A stretch of DNA of 64,000 nt from Peribacillus faecalis (GTDB lineage Bacteria > Bacillota > Bacilli > Bacillales > DSM-1321): assembly GCF_014712675.1 (NCBI RefSeq), contig NZ_JACXSI010000001.1:124001-188000 (forward strand). The letters run 5' to 3'. Positions 1 to 10,151 of the stretch are shown here, one piece after another. Below the pieces are notes generated by a model, which searched no databases, was not told the origin of the DNA, and was given only the letters and a program-made list of their open reading frames with translations. How positions within the stretch are numbered: position 1 is the stretch's first letter; every line of letters starts with the position of its first letter. Made by a program: the position numbers and the translations under genes.

Positions 1-446
1 AGCACGCAAGACGCACAATCAATCCTCCTAAAGATACATGGGTTGCCTTTGCTCCCAATAAGCGCGGATACAAAATGATGCCGCATTTTCAAATCGGATT
101 GTGGGGTACTCATTTGTTCATCTGGTATGCTGTCATTTATGAAGCACCTGCTAAAGTTGAGATTGGAAAAAAATTCTTAAAAAATATTGATTTCATCCAA
201 AACCACGTACCAGCAGACTTTGTTTGGTCAGTCGACCATATGCAGCCTGGAAGCCAAAAGCATCAAGACTTATCCAAGGAAGATTTGGAATTAATGTTTA
301 CTCGACTCCAAACAGTAAAAAAAGCGGAATTGCTATGTGGCGTTCAAATCCCTCAAGAACAGGCGGTCAAGATGTCCGGAGAAGAATTGATTAAAAAGAT
401 AACCGATACATTCAAGCAATTAATGCCGCTGTACAAATTAAACTAA
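1..446 (+). CDS. yktB: UPF0637/DUF1054 family protein YktB, 5' end cut by the window edge
   Basis: The frame is open from base 3, before the first ATG, and reads HARRTINPPKDTWVAF and then PHFQIGLWGTHLFIW, which I recognise as the C-terminal two thirds of B. subtilis YktB (UPF0637). The true start lies upstream of the window. The function of the family is not known to me; it is a small soluble protein. It lies tail to tail with the yktA homologue, the same pair that ends the pdh region in B. subtilis, and a strong bidirectional terminator separates them. The family call is solid from sequence memory; no function is inferred. Confidence 0.88.
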   Translation, partial: HARRTINPPKDTWVAFAPNKRGYKMMPHFQIGLWGTHLFIWYAVIYEAPAKVEIGKKFLKNIDFIQNHVPADFVWSVDHMQPGSQKHQDLSKEDLELMFTRLQTVKKAELLCGVQIPQEQAVKMSGEELIKKITDTFKQLMPLYKLN

Positions 447-540
447 ATTATAATTAATTGTACTTATAAGAGAACGAATTAACTTGTGAAATCGTAAAAA
501 ACAGGTTAAAACTTGGAAGTCTTTAATTGTATTGTACTTT

Positions 541-588
541 AAAACGAACGGGTATGTAAATACAAAAATTTACATACCCGTTCGTTTT
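541..588. terminator. bidirectional terminator between yktB and yktA
   Basis: Perfect 21-bp inverted repeat (AAAACGAACGGGTATGTAAA and its complement) around a loop of about six bases, with A- and T-rich ends. It sits between two convergent genes. Confidence 0.9.
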
Positions 589-856
589 ATAGCTTTATTC
601 GATCACCGTTTGCGCCGGCTTTAGCCGCTTGCACAACTCGGTATGATGAATATCCGCTAACTTCTTCAAACTCTTTGCAAATTGTTTTTTCTCCGGCAAT
701 GCTCGGAACAATCTCTTTAAAACGGCGGTACTTCGTCATCAGCAAGTCTCTTTCGATACCTTTTTCATACGCTTGCTCGACCGCTTCAAAAAAGGCAATT
801 GCATCAACGATTTCTTCTGTGCTCCAATCAATGTCAATCGGATATTGATATTCCAT
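587..856 (-). CDS. yktA: UPF0223 family protein YktA
   Basis: An 89-residue acidic protein beginning [16 protein letters not shown], typical of the UPF0223 family (YktA, about 88 residues in B. subtilis). No catalytic motif or membrane segment is visible and the role is unknown. It lies just downstream of a nitronate monooxygenase-like gene on the same strand (22-base gap), so the two may be cotranscribed, and its stop overlaps the terminator shared with yktB. The ATG start has a purine-rich GAGTGAAG upstream. Family assignment is confident. Confidence 0.88.
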   Translation of the reverse strand: MEYQYPIDIDWSTEEIVDAIAFFEAVEQAYEKGIERDLLMTKYRRFKEIVPSIAGEKTICKEFEEVSGYSSYRVVQAAKAGANGDRIKL

Positions 857-877
857 TTTTCTTCACTCTTTCATCAG

Positions 878-1834
878 TTATTGCCACTTAGTGCGAATAC
901 TCTCTGCTGTCGAAATCATTGAACTGAATAATTCGGCAACGGTAGGCACATCTTTAATTAAGCCAAGCACTTGTCCTGCCCAAGCAAAGCCTTCATCGAC
1001 TTTACCTTCATATATGTACCTTTTATTTGTTTCTCCACTAATGTACTCTTTTAATCCTTTATATCCTACATCTTCTTTTTCTAATTGTAAAATTTGATCC
1101 GTCCACGAATTGGATAAAGCGCGGGCAGGCGCTCCAATCGAACGTTTAATAACGACCGTATCGCGTTCTGTGCCGTTAATGAGCGCTTGTTTATAAGCAT
1201 CGCTTGCGTGAACGCATTCCTTTGTGGCGATGAAACGTGTGCCCATTTCGATACCTTCAGCACCTAAACTTAAAGCTGCCATCAATCCTCTGCCGTCACC
1301 AATCCCTCCTGAAGCAATGACCGGGATTGAAACCGCATCGACAACTTGCGGCACTAACACAAATGTACCGACATCATCTCTGCCTAAGTGGCCGCCTCCT
1401 TCTTGGCCGACAACCATAACCGCATCAGCACCGAGCTCCTCTGCTTTTTGGGCCTGCCTCTTAGAAGCAACTAATACAAGCTTCTTCACATCTGTCCCTT
1501 CCAACACATCGAAAACAAGCTTCGGATTGCCGCCGGTAATGGTAGCGATTTTCATGCCTTCTTCGAGCGCTGCCTCGACATAGCTTTCAAACGGTCTTCC
1601 TTGCTGTCCGATTGCGAAGTTAACGCCAAACGGCTGATCCGTCATTTCTTTAACGAGGCGCATTTCTTTTTTTAAATCTTCAGGGTCTTTAAGGCTCATC
1701 GCCGTAATTTGCCCCAACCCTCCGGCATTGCTTACTGCTGCCGCCAAATCTGAATAGGCGAGATAAGCCAACCCTCCCTGAATAACAGGATAGCGAATCC
1801 CCAGCAATTGCGTTACTCTCGTTTCCCAATTCAT
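878..1834 (-). CDS. nitronate monooxygenase (2-nitropropane dioxygenase) family FMN protein
   Basis: A TIM-barrel flavoprotein of about 318 residues. The N-terminus reads LLGIRYPVIQGGLAYLA; an AGGLGQI loop follows; GQEGGGHLGR and PVIASGGIGDGRG (FMN phosphate site) lie in the middle, the standard order for the NMO/FabK-like superfamily. Members oxidise propionate-3-nitronate and other nitronates; FabK relatives reduce enoyl-ACP. I cannot separate these from sequence, but the absence of a neighbouring fatty-acid gene favours NMO. I chose the ATG at 1834 because AGGAGGA lies seven bases before it; the ATG at 1840 would abut the ribosome site. Probably cotranscribed with yktA. B. subtilis has no such gene here as far as I recall, so this is an accessory insertion. 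Confidence 0.85.
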   Translation of the reverse strand: MNWETRVTQLLGIRYPVIQGGLAYLAYSDLAAAVSNAGGLGQITAMSLKDPEDLKKEMRLVKEMTDQPFGVNFAIGQQGRPFESYVEAALEEGMKIATITGGNPKLVFDVLEGTDVKKLVLVASKRQAQKAEELGADAVMVVGQEGGGHLGRDDVGTFVLVPQVVDAVSIPVIASGGIGDGRGLMAALSLGAEGIEMGTRFIATKECVHASDAYKQALINGTERDTVVIKRSIGAPARALSNSWTDQILQLEKEDVGYKGLKEYISGETNKRYIYEGKVDEGFAWAGQVLGLIKDVPTVAELFSSMISTAESIRTKWQ

Positions 1835-1942
1835 CGTCATTCCTCCTCACAAATATTGGAACTACCTTTAATTTTAATGGAAGTTCTTTAATATGTCGCC
1901 CAAAAAGAAAAACCGAGCTATCCATGTTCAAAAAGTTTATCT

Positions 1943-1986
1943 TCTCTTTAAAAAGAAAAAGAGCTTATCTGAATAATTCAGATAGG
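1943..1986 (-). terminator. intrinsic terminator of the SR1/SR1P transcript
   Basis: Inverted repeat TATCTGAAT / ATTCAGATA (1966-1984). On the minus strand it is followed by AGCTCTTTTTCTTTTT, a good U-tract. It lies directly after the SR1P stop codon. Confidence 0.8.
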
Positions 1987-1999
1987 CCCTATCATATAA

Positions 2000-2122
2000 T
2001 TACTTCTCTTCGTGAGAATGGCAGTTATCGCATTTCGAGTATAAAACACTCACTTTTTCGTTTTCAAAAGATTCAATCGTATCGTTGCATGTTTGACAAA
2101 CAATAGTTCCCATAATTCCCAT
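2000..2122 (-). CDS. sr1P: SR1P, GapA-binding small peptide (dual-function SR1 RNA)
   Basis: A 40-residue ORF, MGIMGTIVCQTCNDTIESFE..., with a CxxC...CxxC pattern (CQTC, CDNC) like B. subtilis SR1P, the 39-residue peptide encoded on the regulatory RNA SR1. In B. subtilis SR1P binds GapA and stabilises gapA mRNA, while SR1 itself base-pairs with ahrC mRNA (established knowledge). An excellent AAAGGGG site lies seven bases before the ATG at 2122; the second ATG at 2113 would be too far. Location also fits: SR1 lies near pdhD in B. subtilis. A promoter with a CcpN-like operator and a cre-like sequence lie upstream and a terminator downstream. Too short for most gene finders. Confidence 0.88.
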   Translation of the reverse strand: MGIMGTIVCQTCNDTIESFENEKVSVLYSKCDNCHSHEEK

Positions 2123-2145
2123 TTGTATTCCCCTTTACGATTTAT

Positions 2146-2158
2146 TGTAAACGCTTTA
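2146..2158. promoter_or_regulatory. partial cre (CcpA) half-site in the SR1 leader
   Basis: TGTAAACGCTTTA matches the left part and core of a catabolite responsive element, but the final CA is missing. It lies about 15 bases after the expected transcription start, a roadblock position. B. subtilis SR1 is reported to be weakly CcpA-controlled. Confidence 0.4.
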
Positions 2159-2171
2159 TTCGCTTGAATTT

Positions 2172-2200
2172 ATAATAATATAACACAATTAAAATATCAA
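2172..2200 (-). promoter_or_regulatory. SigA promoter of SR1/SR1P with CcpN-like operator
   Basis: On the minus strand, TTGATA (2200-2195), a 17-base spacer and TATTAT (2177-2172). The spacer ends in TGTGTTATATT (2187-2177), which fits the CcpN operator consensus TRTGHYATAYW as I remember it from gapB, pckA and SR1 of B. subtilis. This would make the peptide repressed by CcpN in glycolytic conditions. Promoter seen; CcpN control inferred. Confidence 0.7.
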
Positions 2201-2342
2201 GCCTAAATTGTATGTAACATTTAACATTTTTATCAAATATTTTGATATTTTAATAACCACTAAACAAACACAATCTAAAAAAGGACCTCAAATAATGCTT
2301 CCTGAGGTCCTCATATATTTTTTATCAAACTTATGTTGCAGT

Positions 2343-2642
2343 TCAATCATATTCAGACTGAAAAGGCACTTCCGGCAATTCTTCGAGAAAAAAATCAGCT
2401 AAATCTTTCGCTTGCTCACGCGTTGATATTTTAAAAGTTGATTGCAAGTGATCCAGATCTTCAATATCTTTTTGTTCAAGGAGAGACGAGCGTCCGGTTT
2501 GCATACAAACCACCAATGGCTTACCAAAAAACATATTCGTGTAAATAATGCCGAAATCATAACGGGTATGATTTGTCGTAAAACCGATAAATCGAACTTT
2601 AGCATTTTCAAACTCATCATACAACTTATCAAAAAGCTCCAT
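2343..2642 (-). CDS. DUF3055 family small protein
   Basis: A 99-residue protein whose core (KVRFIGFTTNHTRYDFGIIY, then MFFGKPLVVCMQTGRSSLL) I recognise as DUF3055, a cytosolic Firmicutes family of unknown function often found near pdhD. No signal peptide or membrane segment. The ATG at 2642 has AAAGGGGGAAGG upstream. It is divergent from the DUF1885 gene at 2798 and upstream of the SR1P locus on the same strand, but separated from it by that locus's own promoter. Confidence 0.82.
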   Translation of the reverse strand: MELFDKLYDEFENAKVRFIGFTTNHTRYDFGIIYTNMFFGKPLVVCMQTGRSSLLEQKDIEDLDHLQSTFKISTREQAKDLADFFLEELPEVPFQSEYD

Positions 2643-2797
2643 TGCACCTTCCCCCTTTAATAAGATAATATTACATTAACCTTATATTAATTTACAATTT
2701 TTGTAAATTATATTTTAAACCTATTCAGGATGGTTTTTCATCTTTTTCAGATGCTAGAATATAGTTAAAGAAGAAAACAGATAAGGAGGAGAAAAGA

Positions 2798-3235
2798 ATG
2801 GAAAGCAACAGTCACGCTTACATTAAACTCGTGCCGGCTTCTTTAAAGCAAACGATTACGACAGATGAGCTAAAAAAATTATTCCTTTATTACAAAGAGA
2901 TAACAGGAAAGACCGGCAAGCAATTAGGCTGGGATTACGATCGGTACGCTTTTCCGTATGAAATTCAAGAAACAGAAGAAGGAAAAGGACGGTGGTTCAC
3001 ATTACATTCTGACATGGATCGCTACAGCGCATTAATCGTTGCCGTTAACCAAGAAATATTAAAACACCAAAATGAAGACCGTCTTCAAAGTTATATACAA
3101 ATTACCCTTACATCCAAGTCCACTCACGGAGATAAAGCAAAAGCTAATGAGTTTTGCAAATTTTTATCAAAACAACTTCATGGAGAACTGCACTTATTCA
3201 ACAACCGTGTCATGTATCATTACAAAAGAAGATAA
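2798..3235 (+). CDS. DUF1885 family protein
   Basis: A 145-residue protein with SHAYIKLVPAS at the N-terminus, GKTGKQLGWDYD in the middle and THGDKAKANEFCKFLSKQL near the end, typical of DUF1885, a family seen next to pdhD in several Bacillus and Geobacillus genomes. Function unknown; structured, soluble. An AAGGAGGAG ribosome site lies a few bases before the ATG, predicting strong translation. Convergent with the small membrane protein gene that follows. Confidence 0.82.
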   Translation: MESNSHAYIKLVPASLKQTITTDELKKLFLYYKEITGKTGKQLGWDYDRYAFPYEIQETEEGKGRWFTLHSDMDRYSALIVAVNQEILKHQNEDRLQSYIQITLTSKSTHGDKAKANEFCKFLSKQLHGELHLFNNRVMYHYKRR

Positions 3236-3239
3236 CCGC

Positions 3240-3512
3240 TTATGTCCCGATTGGCCCTGTCCACTGCTGCAAAACGAGATGAACTGCCATGTAGGTTACT
3301 AAACTGACAATCGTCATACACGCTGCCGAAAAAGAAGACTTTAAAATCTTTTTCCCAATTACAAGCGATAATTGGAAAAACAACAAAAACATAATTGCTT
3401 TAAATAATAAGCGATCATGCTGTGAAAGCCACTCCGCTAACGTAAAGCAGCTCCACACAATCCATTGCAGCATCAGAACTACATATAATTTCAATAACAT
3501 CATCCCCGACAA
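3240..3512 (-). CDS. hypothetical small membrane protein
   Basis: About 90 residues with three hydrophobic stretches (roughly 3-26, 34-52 and 61-80), so probably an integral membrane protein with three helices. I do not recognise a family. The stop is four bases from the stop of the convergent DUF1885 gene. The frame opens with TTG at 3512, with ATG codons at 3503 and 3500; GGGG before the ATGs is the only ribosome-site candidate, so the start is uncertain. It could in principle be a chance frame, but three well-spaced hydrophobic segments argue otherwise. Confidence 0.5.
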   Translation of the reverse strand: MSGMMLLKLYVVLMLQWIVWSCFTLAEWLSQHDRLLFKAIMFLLFFQLSLVIGKKILKSSFSAACMTIVSLVTYMAVHLVLQQWTGPIGT

Positions 3513-3562
3513 TGAAAAATCTGATTCTATATTATATGTTTTAATTCAAACAGTATTCTATC

Positions 3563-3967
3563 GAAAAACCGTCACCGGTCCTTTTGGGAGGGCACATACT
3601 CAAAAATTCTCAGCGTCTACAGATGATTACCATCTTAAATATGTCGCAAATTAAAAGGAGACATGCGGAAACCGAAAAGCGAAAGCGGCCCGCAAGTATG
3701 GTACAGCGACTAAAAACGCTACGTCCGCATATCTTCGTCGCTGTGACTCTCGTCCTGAGAGCCTCCGACCTGCATAAGACGAATCACGTAGGAAATTGTA
3801 AGATTTCTGAAGTGATTTGGCTTAGACCATAGAGCTGTCAAATTCATCACTTATCAGTCATGAATTTGACAAGATACTCAAGGGAGATTATCCAAGATGA
3901 ACACTGGCTGGCCGCTGGGGCTAGACAAAGACTAGTAAGATTTTTGCAGTAAAACCGTCACCGGTTC
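3563..3967 (+). repeat. mosaic array of A/B repeat with a second repeat inserted
   Basis: Begins GAAAAACCGTCACCGGTCC and ends with a second head, AAAACCGTCACCGGT (3951-3965). The first A unit has an enlarged loop and closes at AAAAGGAGACATGCGG. A divergent B unit follows at about 3774-3835 (TAAG...CTTA, AATCAC/GTGATT, GAAAT/ATTTC stems). Between the closing A arm and B, at about 3670-3765, lies sequence of the second repeat family, matching the reverse complement of 39410-39480. This fills most of the gene-free interval before pdhD. Confidence 0.7.
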
Positions 3968-3987
3968 TCCCTGATTAATTTCATCAA

Positions 3988-4030
3988 AAAAAGGTTATCA
4001 AAATAGCAATGCTAGATTGATAACCTTTTT
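3988..4030. terminator. terminator of the pdh operon
   Basis: AAAAAGGTTATCA (3988-4000) pairs with TGATAACCTTTTT (4018-4030) over a 17-base loop, directly after pdhD, with U-tracts on both strands. Confidence 0.9.
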
Positions 4031-4039
4031 ATTTTCAGC

Positions 4040-5449
4040 TTATTTTACAATATGAATTGGATTTCCTAGCGCTACTTCTGCAGCTTCCATTGTAATTTCA
4101 CCTAAAGTTGGATGGGCATGAATTGTCATTGCGATATCTTCCGCTGTCATCCCTGCTTCAATCGCTAAACCGATTTCCGCAATCATGTCTGAAGCGCCTT
4201 GACCAGCGATTTGACCGCCGATTACAAGTCCGTCAGATTTTCTTGTGATCAATTTCAAGAATCCGTCTGTGCTGTTTAATGCAAGAGCACGTCCATTAGC
4301 AGCAAATGGGAATTTGCCGACTGCGATTTCGATACCTTCTGCTTTTGCTTCTGCTTCTGTATAACCTACAGATGCCAATTCAGGCTCTGCGAAGCACACC
4401 GCAGGAATTGCTAAATAATCAATTACTGATGGATGACCAGCAATTGCTTCAGCAGCAATTTTACCTTCGTAAGATGCTTTATGTGCTAATGGAAGACCTG
4501 CCACGATATCACCAATTGCGTAAATGTTGCTTACGTTTGTGCGGCATTGGTTGTCGATTTCGATTAATCCGCGGTCGCCGACTTTAACGCCAGCTTGCTC
4601 TAAACCGATTTCTTTCGTGTTCGGTTTACGTCCTACAGTAACAAGAACATATTCCGCTTCCACTTTTTCTTCCTTGCCGTTTGCTTCGTACGTTACGATT
4701 ACTTTATCTTCAAACTCTTCAACGCCTTTAGCTAATGCAGATGTAACGATGTTAACGCCTTTTTTCTTGAAGTTGCGTTTAACTAAAGCAGCCATTTGCT
4801 TTTCAAAACCGCCAAGAATTTCAGGGCCACCTTCTAAAATTGTTACTTCTGTTCCGAAGTTCGCATAAGCACCGCTTAGCTCCGTACCTATGTATCCTCC
4901 GCCGATTACAACCATTGATTTCGGAAGCTCAGTTAAGTTAAGAGCGCCAGTTGAGTTGATAATGCGTTTTGAATATTTGAAGCCAGGAATTTCGATTGGT
5001 GTTGAACCAGTAGCGATAATTGCATTTTTGAATGTATAAGTTTGAGCTGAATTTTCATCCATTACACGAACTGTGTTTGCATCGACAAAATATGCTTCGC
5101 CATAAACTGTTTCAATGTTATTGCCTTTTAATAAAGCGCCCACACCACCAGTAAGCTTGTTAACAACGCTTTCTTTGAATGCTTGTACTTTAGAGAAGTC
5201 AAGCTTCACGTTTTCAGCGATTACACCCATATCTTCTGAATGTTTCGCTTGCTCATAGCGATGACCGGCTGAGATTAATGCTTTTGACGGGATACATCCA
5301 ACGTTTAAGCAAACACCGCCAACTGTGCCTTTCTCTACCACTGTTACTTTTTGTCCTAATTGCGCTGCGCGAATTGCTGCAACGTAGCCACCAGGCCCTG
5401 CCCCGATGACAAGAGTTTCTGTCTCGATTGGGAAATCTCCTACTACCAT
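4040..5449 (-). CDS. pdhD: dihydrolipoyl dehydrogenase, E3 of pyruvate dehydrogenase
   Basis: A 469-residue FAD/NAD disulfide oxidoreductase that reoxidises dihydrolipoamide on E2 and forms NADH. Visible: FAD-binding GAGPGGY near residue 17, redox-active disulfide [12 protein letters not shown]-binding GGGYIGTE, second FAD motif NIYAIGDI, and the C-terminal HAHPTLGE bearing the active-site histidine. Length and sequence follow B. subtilis PdhD almost residue for residue from [10 protein letters not shown]. Last gene of the pdhABCD operon, six bases after pdhC, and followed by a terminator. It probably also serves other 2-oxoacid dehydrogenases. Very confident. Confidence 0.98.
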   Translation of the reverse strand: MVVGDFPIETETLVIGAGPGGYVAAIRAAQLGQKVTVVEKGTVGGVCLNVGCIPSKALISAGHRYEQAKHSEDMGVIAENVKLDFSKVQAFKESVVNKLTGGVGALLKGNNIETVYGEAYFVDANTVRVMDENSAQTYTFKNAIIATGSTPIEIPGFKYSKRIINSTGALNLTELPKSMVVIGGGYIGTELSGAYANFGTEVTILEGGPEILGGFEKQMAALVKRNFKKKGVNIVTSALAKGVEEFEDKVIVTYEANGKEEKVEAEYVLVTVGRKPNTKEIGLEQAGVKVGDRGLIEIDNQCRTNVSNIYAIGDIVAGLPLAHKASYEGKIAAEAIAGHPSVIDYLAIPAVCFAEPELASVGYTEAEAKAEGIEIAVGKFPFAANGRALALNSTDGFLKLITRKSDGLVIGGQIAGQGASDMIAEIGLAIEAGMTAEDIAMTIHAHPTLGEITMEAAEVALGNPIHIVK

Positions 5450-5454
5450 TTTTC

Positions 5455-6741
5455 TTACGCCTCCATTAATAGTAATTCTGGGTCGTTCAACAAGCGTTTA
5501 ATGTGATTCATTGCATGTTGAGCAGTTGCTCCGTCAATGATTCGGTGATCAAAGCTTAACGAAAGTGCCAGCATCGGTGCCGCAATAATTTCGCCATCCT
5601 TCACAATCGCTTTTTCAGAAATTCTACCGATTCCGAGTATTGCGACTTCTGGGTGATTAATAACAGGTGTAAACCATTGTCCACCAGCTGAGCCGATATT
5701 CGTAATTGTGCATGATGCACCTTTCATTTCACTCGGAGCTAGCTTCCCTTCACGTGCTTTCGTTGCAAGCGTATTAATTTCATTTGAAATAGAGAATACT
5801 GACTTACGATCCGCATGCTTAATGACCGGAACAAGTAAACCTTTATCCGTATCTGCGGCTATTCCAATATTATAGTAATGCTTATGAATAATCTCGCTTG
5901 TTTCATCGTTTACTGATGTATTGAAGATCGGATATTCACGTAAAGCACTCGTTAACGCTTTCACTACATAAGGTAAAAATGTAAGTTTAATTCCTTTTTC
6001 AGCTGCAATCGCCTTGAATTTATTGCGATGTGCGACTAATTTCGACACATCGATTTCATCCATAAGGGTCACGTGAGGAGCTGTCTGTTTAGAGTGTACC
6101 ATAGCTTTGGCAATTGCTTTACGAATTCCGCTCATTTTTTCTGAAGTTTCCGGGAATTCACCTTCAATAACCTTGATATTATCCGTTTTCTCTACTTTTT
6201 CGTTTTCAGCAGTTTCGACTGTTTCCACTGTTTCACTAACTGTATCCGCTGTTAAGAAAGCATCAATATCTGTTTTAAGTACACGTCCATTATCTCCACT
6301 TCCAGCCACTTCTGCAATATTTACGCCTTTTTCACGCGCATATTTTCTGACAGAAGGCATCGCGATGACACGTTTCGGTTTTACGGCTTTCTCAGCACTT
6401 TCAGGTTGCTTGTGTTCTTCTTGTTTTGGCTGTTCTTCCTGTTTTGACTCTTCTTCCTTAGCATCATCACCGTGATCGCCTTTGAATGACAGATTTTCAT
6501 AGCCAGGTGCATCAAATGTAACCAGTACGTCACCCACTACCGCAACCGTACCTTCTTCCACCAATATTTCTTCCACTTTTCCTTTTACCGGAGAAGGGAT
6601 TTCTACAACCGCTTTGTCATTTTGCACTTCGCACAGTACGTCATCTTCCTGTACATCGTCACCAGGCTTAATGAACCATTTAACAATCTCACCTTCATGT
6701 ATTCCTTCACCGATATCCGGCATTCTAAATTTAAAAGACAA
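5455..6741 (-). CDS. pdhC: dihydrolipoamide acetyltransferase, E2 of pyruvate dehydrogenase
   Basis: Transfers acetyl from lipoate to CoA and forms the core of the complex. Domains in order: one lipoyl domain with lysine in VQNDKAVVE (about residue 40), an Ala/Pro/Glu-rich linker (95-125), peripheral subunit-binding domain ([14 protein letters not shown], about 130-165), a second linker rich in ETVET, and the catalytic domain ending with [10 protein letters not shown]. The ORF opens at TTG 6750, but GGAGG abuts that codon; the TTG at 6741 is nine bases away and gives [13 protein letters not shown], matching B. subtilis MAFEFKLPDIGEG, so I chose it (428 residues). One lipoyl domain is usual for Bacillus. 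Confidence 0.97.
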   Translation of the reverse strand: MSFKFRMPDIGEGIHEGEIVKWFIKPGDDVQEDDVLCEVQNDKAVVEIPSPVKGKVEEILVEEGTVAVVGDVLVTFDAPGYENLSFKGDHGDDAKEEESKQEEQPKQEEHKQPESAEKAVKPKRVIAMPSVRKYAREKGVNIAEVAGSGDNGRVLKTDIDAFLTADTVSETVETVETAENEKVEKTDNIKVIEGEFPETSEKMSGIRKAIAKAMVHSKQTAPHVTLMDEIDVSKLVAHRNKFKAIAAEKGIKLTFLPYVVKALTSALREYPIFNTSVNDETSEIIHKHYYNIGIAADTDKGLLVPVIKHADRKSVFSISNEINTLATKAREGKLAPSEMKGASCTITNIGSAGGQWFTPVINHPEVAILGIGRISEKAIVKDGEIIAAPMLALSLSFDHRIIDGATAQHAMNHIKRLLNDPELLLMEA

Positions 6742-6793
6742 CTGAATCAACCTCCATTTTGTTACTTTAGTTTGAAATCCACCAAACCATTAA

Positions 6794-7771
6794 TTAAAAA
6801 TTCAATACTTTATTCGCTGTTTCAATAATATCCTTATAATTTGGCAACCAAACTTGCTCAGCTTGTGAGAATGGATATACCGTGTCAGCAGCTGTCACTC
6901 TTAATACAGGTGCTTCTAGGCTAAGAATGGCGCGCTCATTAATCTCAGCAACTACATTCGCGGCTATTCCCGCTTGTTTTTGTGCCTCTTGCACTACGAT
7001 GGCTCTTCCTGTTTTTTCAACAGAAGTAATAATTGTATCTATATCCAGCGGGCTAATCGTGCGAAGATCGATTACCTCTACAGATTTCCCTTCTTTTTCA
7101 AGTTCCGCAGCAGCCTTAAGAGATTCGTGCACCATTGCTCCATAAGCAATTATCGTCAGGTCTGTTCCTTCTCGTTTTACATCCGCTACACCAAGAGGAA
7201 TCGTATATTCTCCTTCAGGTACTTCTTCACGGAAAGAACGATACAGTTTCATGTGCTCCAGAAAAATAACTGGGTCATTATCACGAATTGCCGAAATGAG
7301 CAATCCTTTCGCATCATAAGGTGTAGATGGAATGACAACCTTAACTCCCGGAGTTTGTGCCATTAAACCTTCTAAGCTATCTGCATGCATTTCAGGTGTA
7401 TGAACACCTCCGCCAAATGGAGAGCGAATAGTTACAGGAGAATTATATCTGCCTCCTGATCGGAAACGCATACGAGCCATTTGTCCTGCAATACTATCAA
7501 TTACTTCAAAAACGAAGCCGAAAAATTGAATTTCAGGAACCGGACGATAGCCTTGCAGCCCAAGACCAATTGCCAAACCGCCAATACCTGATTCTGCAAG
7601 CGGTGTATCAAATACACGTTCTTCTCCAAACTCTTGCTGTAATCCTTCTGTCGCACGGAATACGCCGCCGTTTACGCCAACATCTTCCCCGAACACAAGA
7701 ACTTTCTCATCGTTGCGCATTTCTGTGCGCAGTGCGTCTGTAATTGCTTGAATCATTGTCATTTGTGCCAT
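6794..7771 (-). CDS. pdhB: pyruvate dehydrogenase E1 beta subunit
   Basis: A 325-residue transketolase-like beta subunit that with PdhA forms the TPP-dependent E1. It opens [14 protein letters not shown] and carries the conserved [16 protein letters not shown] and RSPFGGG segments plus the C-terminal transketolase domain with EAQKQAG. Length equals the Bacillus family. It lies three bases after pdhA and about 50 bases before pdhC, inside the operon. No anomalies. Confidence 0.98.
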   Translation of the reverse strand: MAQMTMIQAITDALRTEMRNDEKVLVFGEDVGVNGGVFRATEGLQQEFGEERVFDTPLAESGIGGLAIGLGLQGYRPVPEIQFFGFVFEVIDSIAGQMARMRFRSGGRYNSPVTIRSPFGGGVHTPEMHADSLEGLMAQTPGVKVVIPSTPYDAKGLLISAIRDNDPVIFLEHMKLYRSFREEVPEGEYTIPLGVADVKREGTDLTIIAYGAMVHESLKAAAELEKEGKSVEVIDLRTISPLDIDTIITSVEKTGRAIVVQEAQKQAGIAANVVAEINERAILSLEAPVLRVTAADTVYPFSQAEQVWLPNYKDIIETANKVLNF

Positions 7772-7774
7772 CGC

Positions 7775-8968
<1,194 letters not shown>

Positions 8969-9083
8969 TTACTGTTCCTTTATATCCATGAGGACTTCTG
9001 ACTTTGTGCAAAGCAGTCATTCACAGATTACAACTATCTGCAAACGCTGCCAAAAAACTGTATCAGTACTTTACGACATTAAC

Positions 9084-9092
9084 ATTATAACA
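9084..9092 (-). promoter_or_regulatory. extended -10 promoter for pdhA
   Basis: TGTTATAAT on the minus strand, a TGn-extended -10 box. The -35 region (TGCAAG at 17 bases) is poor, as expected for extended -10 promoters. Predicted start near 9076, leader about 190 bases. Confidence 0.55.
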
Positions 9093-9402
9093 ATATTACT
9101 TTCACACTTGCAGTTTACAACACAGGATTATAACTGTCAAATCTTTTGTTTGAACCATTAAAAAGCTATAACTTTATAAATTATATTATTATCGATTACT
9201 ACCCTTTTTAAAATCTGTTATATAATATTATATCCTCCTGTTATACAAAAAGAATTGCGAAAGGGGATACCATTTTAAAACATTGATATTCCGCGGTTTT
9301 CTCCAATATATTCCTCTCGAAACGTTATTTATAAACGCTTCACTACTACCTTCATCATCCGCTTATTTATTATTTAAACAAAATAATATTAAATAAAATT
9401 TC

Positions 9403-9431
9403 TTACAGTTATTTTTATGCCATGCTATACT
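9403..9431 (+). promoter_or_regulatory. SigA promoter for def
   Basis: TTACAG (9403-9408), exactly 17 bases, then TATACT (9426-9431), preceded by TGC, an extended -10. Start expected near 9438, about 120 bases before the def ATG. Confidence 0.7.
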
Positions 9432-9558
9432 TTTTTACATAAAACAAACTTTCTTTATTGAAATTTACAATCTCATTTGAGAAACTAAACTTTGATAGTT
9501 ACAACCCAAATACATATGGCAAGAAGCCTTACATATAATTAGTACGAGGTGAAATAAA

Positions 9559-10113
9559 ATGATTACAATGAAAGATATCGTCCTTGAAGGGCATCCGGTT
9601 TTGCGCCAAGTGGCAAAGGATGTTAAATTACCTGCTTCTTCAGAAGACCAACAGACAGCTAAAGATTTGCTGGAATATGTTATCAACAGTCAAGATCCGG
9701 TCACAGCAGAAAAATATGGACTGCGCCCGGGAATCGGATTGGCAGCTCCGCAAATTGCTGTTTCGAAAAAAATTATCGCTGTCCATGTAACAGATGAAAA
9801 AGGCAAATTATATAGCTATGCATTATTCAACCCAAAAATCGTCAGCCATTCTATTGAAAAAACGTATTTATCAAGTGGAGAAGGCTGTTTATCTGTTGAT
9901 CGACCTGTCCCTGGCTACGTGCCGCGTTATGCCCGCATAACAGTCGAAGCCGTGACAGTTGACGGAGAAAAGATCAAACTTCGTTTAAAAGGTATGGTAG
10001 CCATCGTATTCCAGCATGAAATCGACCACATTAACGGCATTATGTTTTACGATCACATTAATAAAGAAAATCCATTTGCGCCTGTGGAAAACGGAACGCC
10101 TGTGGAAAGATAA
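9559..10113 (+). CDS. def: peptide deformylase
   Basis: Removes the N-terminal formyl group from nascent proteins; a metal (Fe2+) hydrolase. The three family motifs are intact: GIGLAAPQ (about residue 60), EGCLS with the metal-binding cysteine (about 112), and QHEIDH with two metal histidines (about 155). 184 residues, the long Gram-positive type 2 form, closely like B. subtilis DefB (YkrB) from MITM onward. A GAGGTGA ribosome site is well spaced before the ATG. Convergent with ykrA, sharing a terminator. The same def-ykrA-rpoY-rnjA block occurs in B. subtilis. Confidence 0.97.
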   Translation: MITMKDIVLEGHPVLRQVAKDVKLPASSEDQQTAKDLLEYVINSQDPVTAEKYGLRPGIGLAAPQIAVSKKIIAVHVTDEKGKLYSYALFNPKIVSHSIEKTYLSSGEGCLSVDRPVPGYVPRYARITVEAVTVDGEKIKLRLKGMVAIVFQHEIDHINGIMFYDHINKENPFAPVENGTPVER

Positions 10114-10151
10114 GAAAAAGGGTATCTCGCACTCGAGACACCCTTTTTCTT
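10112..10151. terminator. bidirectional terminator between def and ykrA
   Basis: AAGAAAAAGGGTATCTCG (10112-10129) pairs with CGAGACACCCTTTTTCTT (10134-10151), one mismatch, four-base loop. Confidence 0.92.

Noticed and set aside
1224-1583. 119-residue plus-strand ORF opposite the nitronate monooxygenase gene
   Set aside because: Antisense shadow of a well-supported gene, Ser/Pro/Thr-rich composition, no ribosome site.
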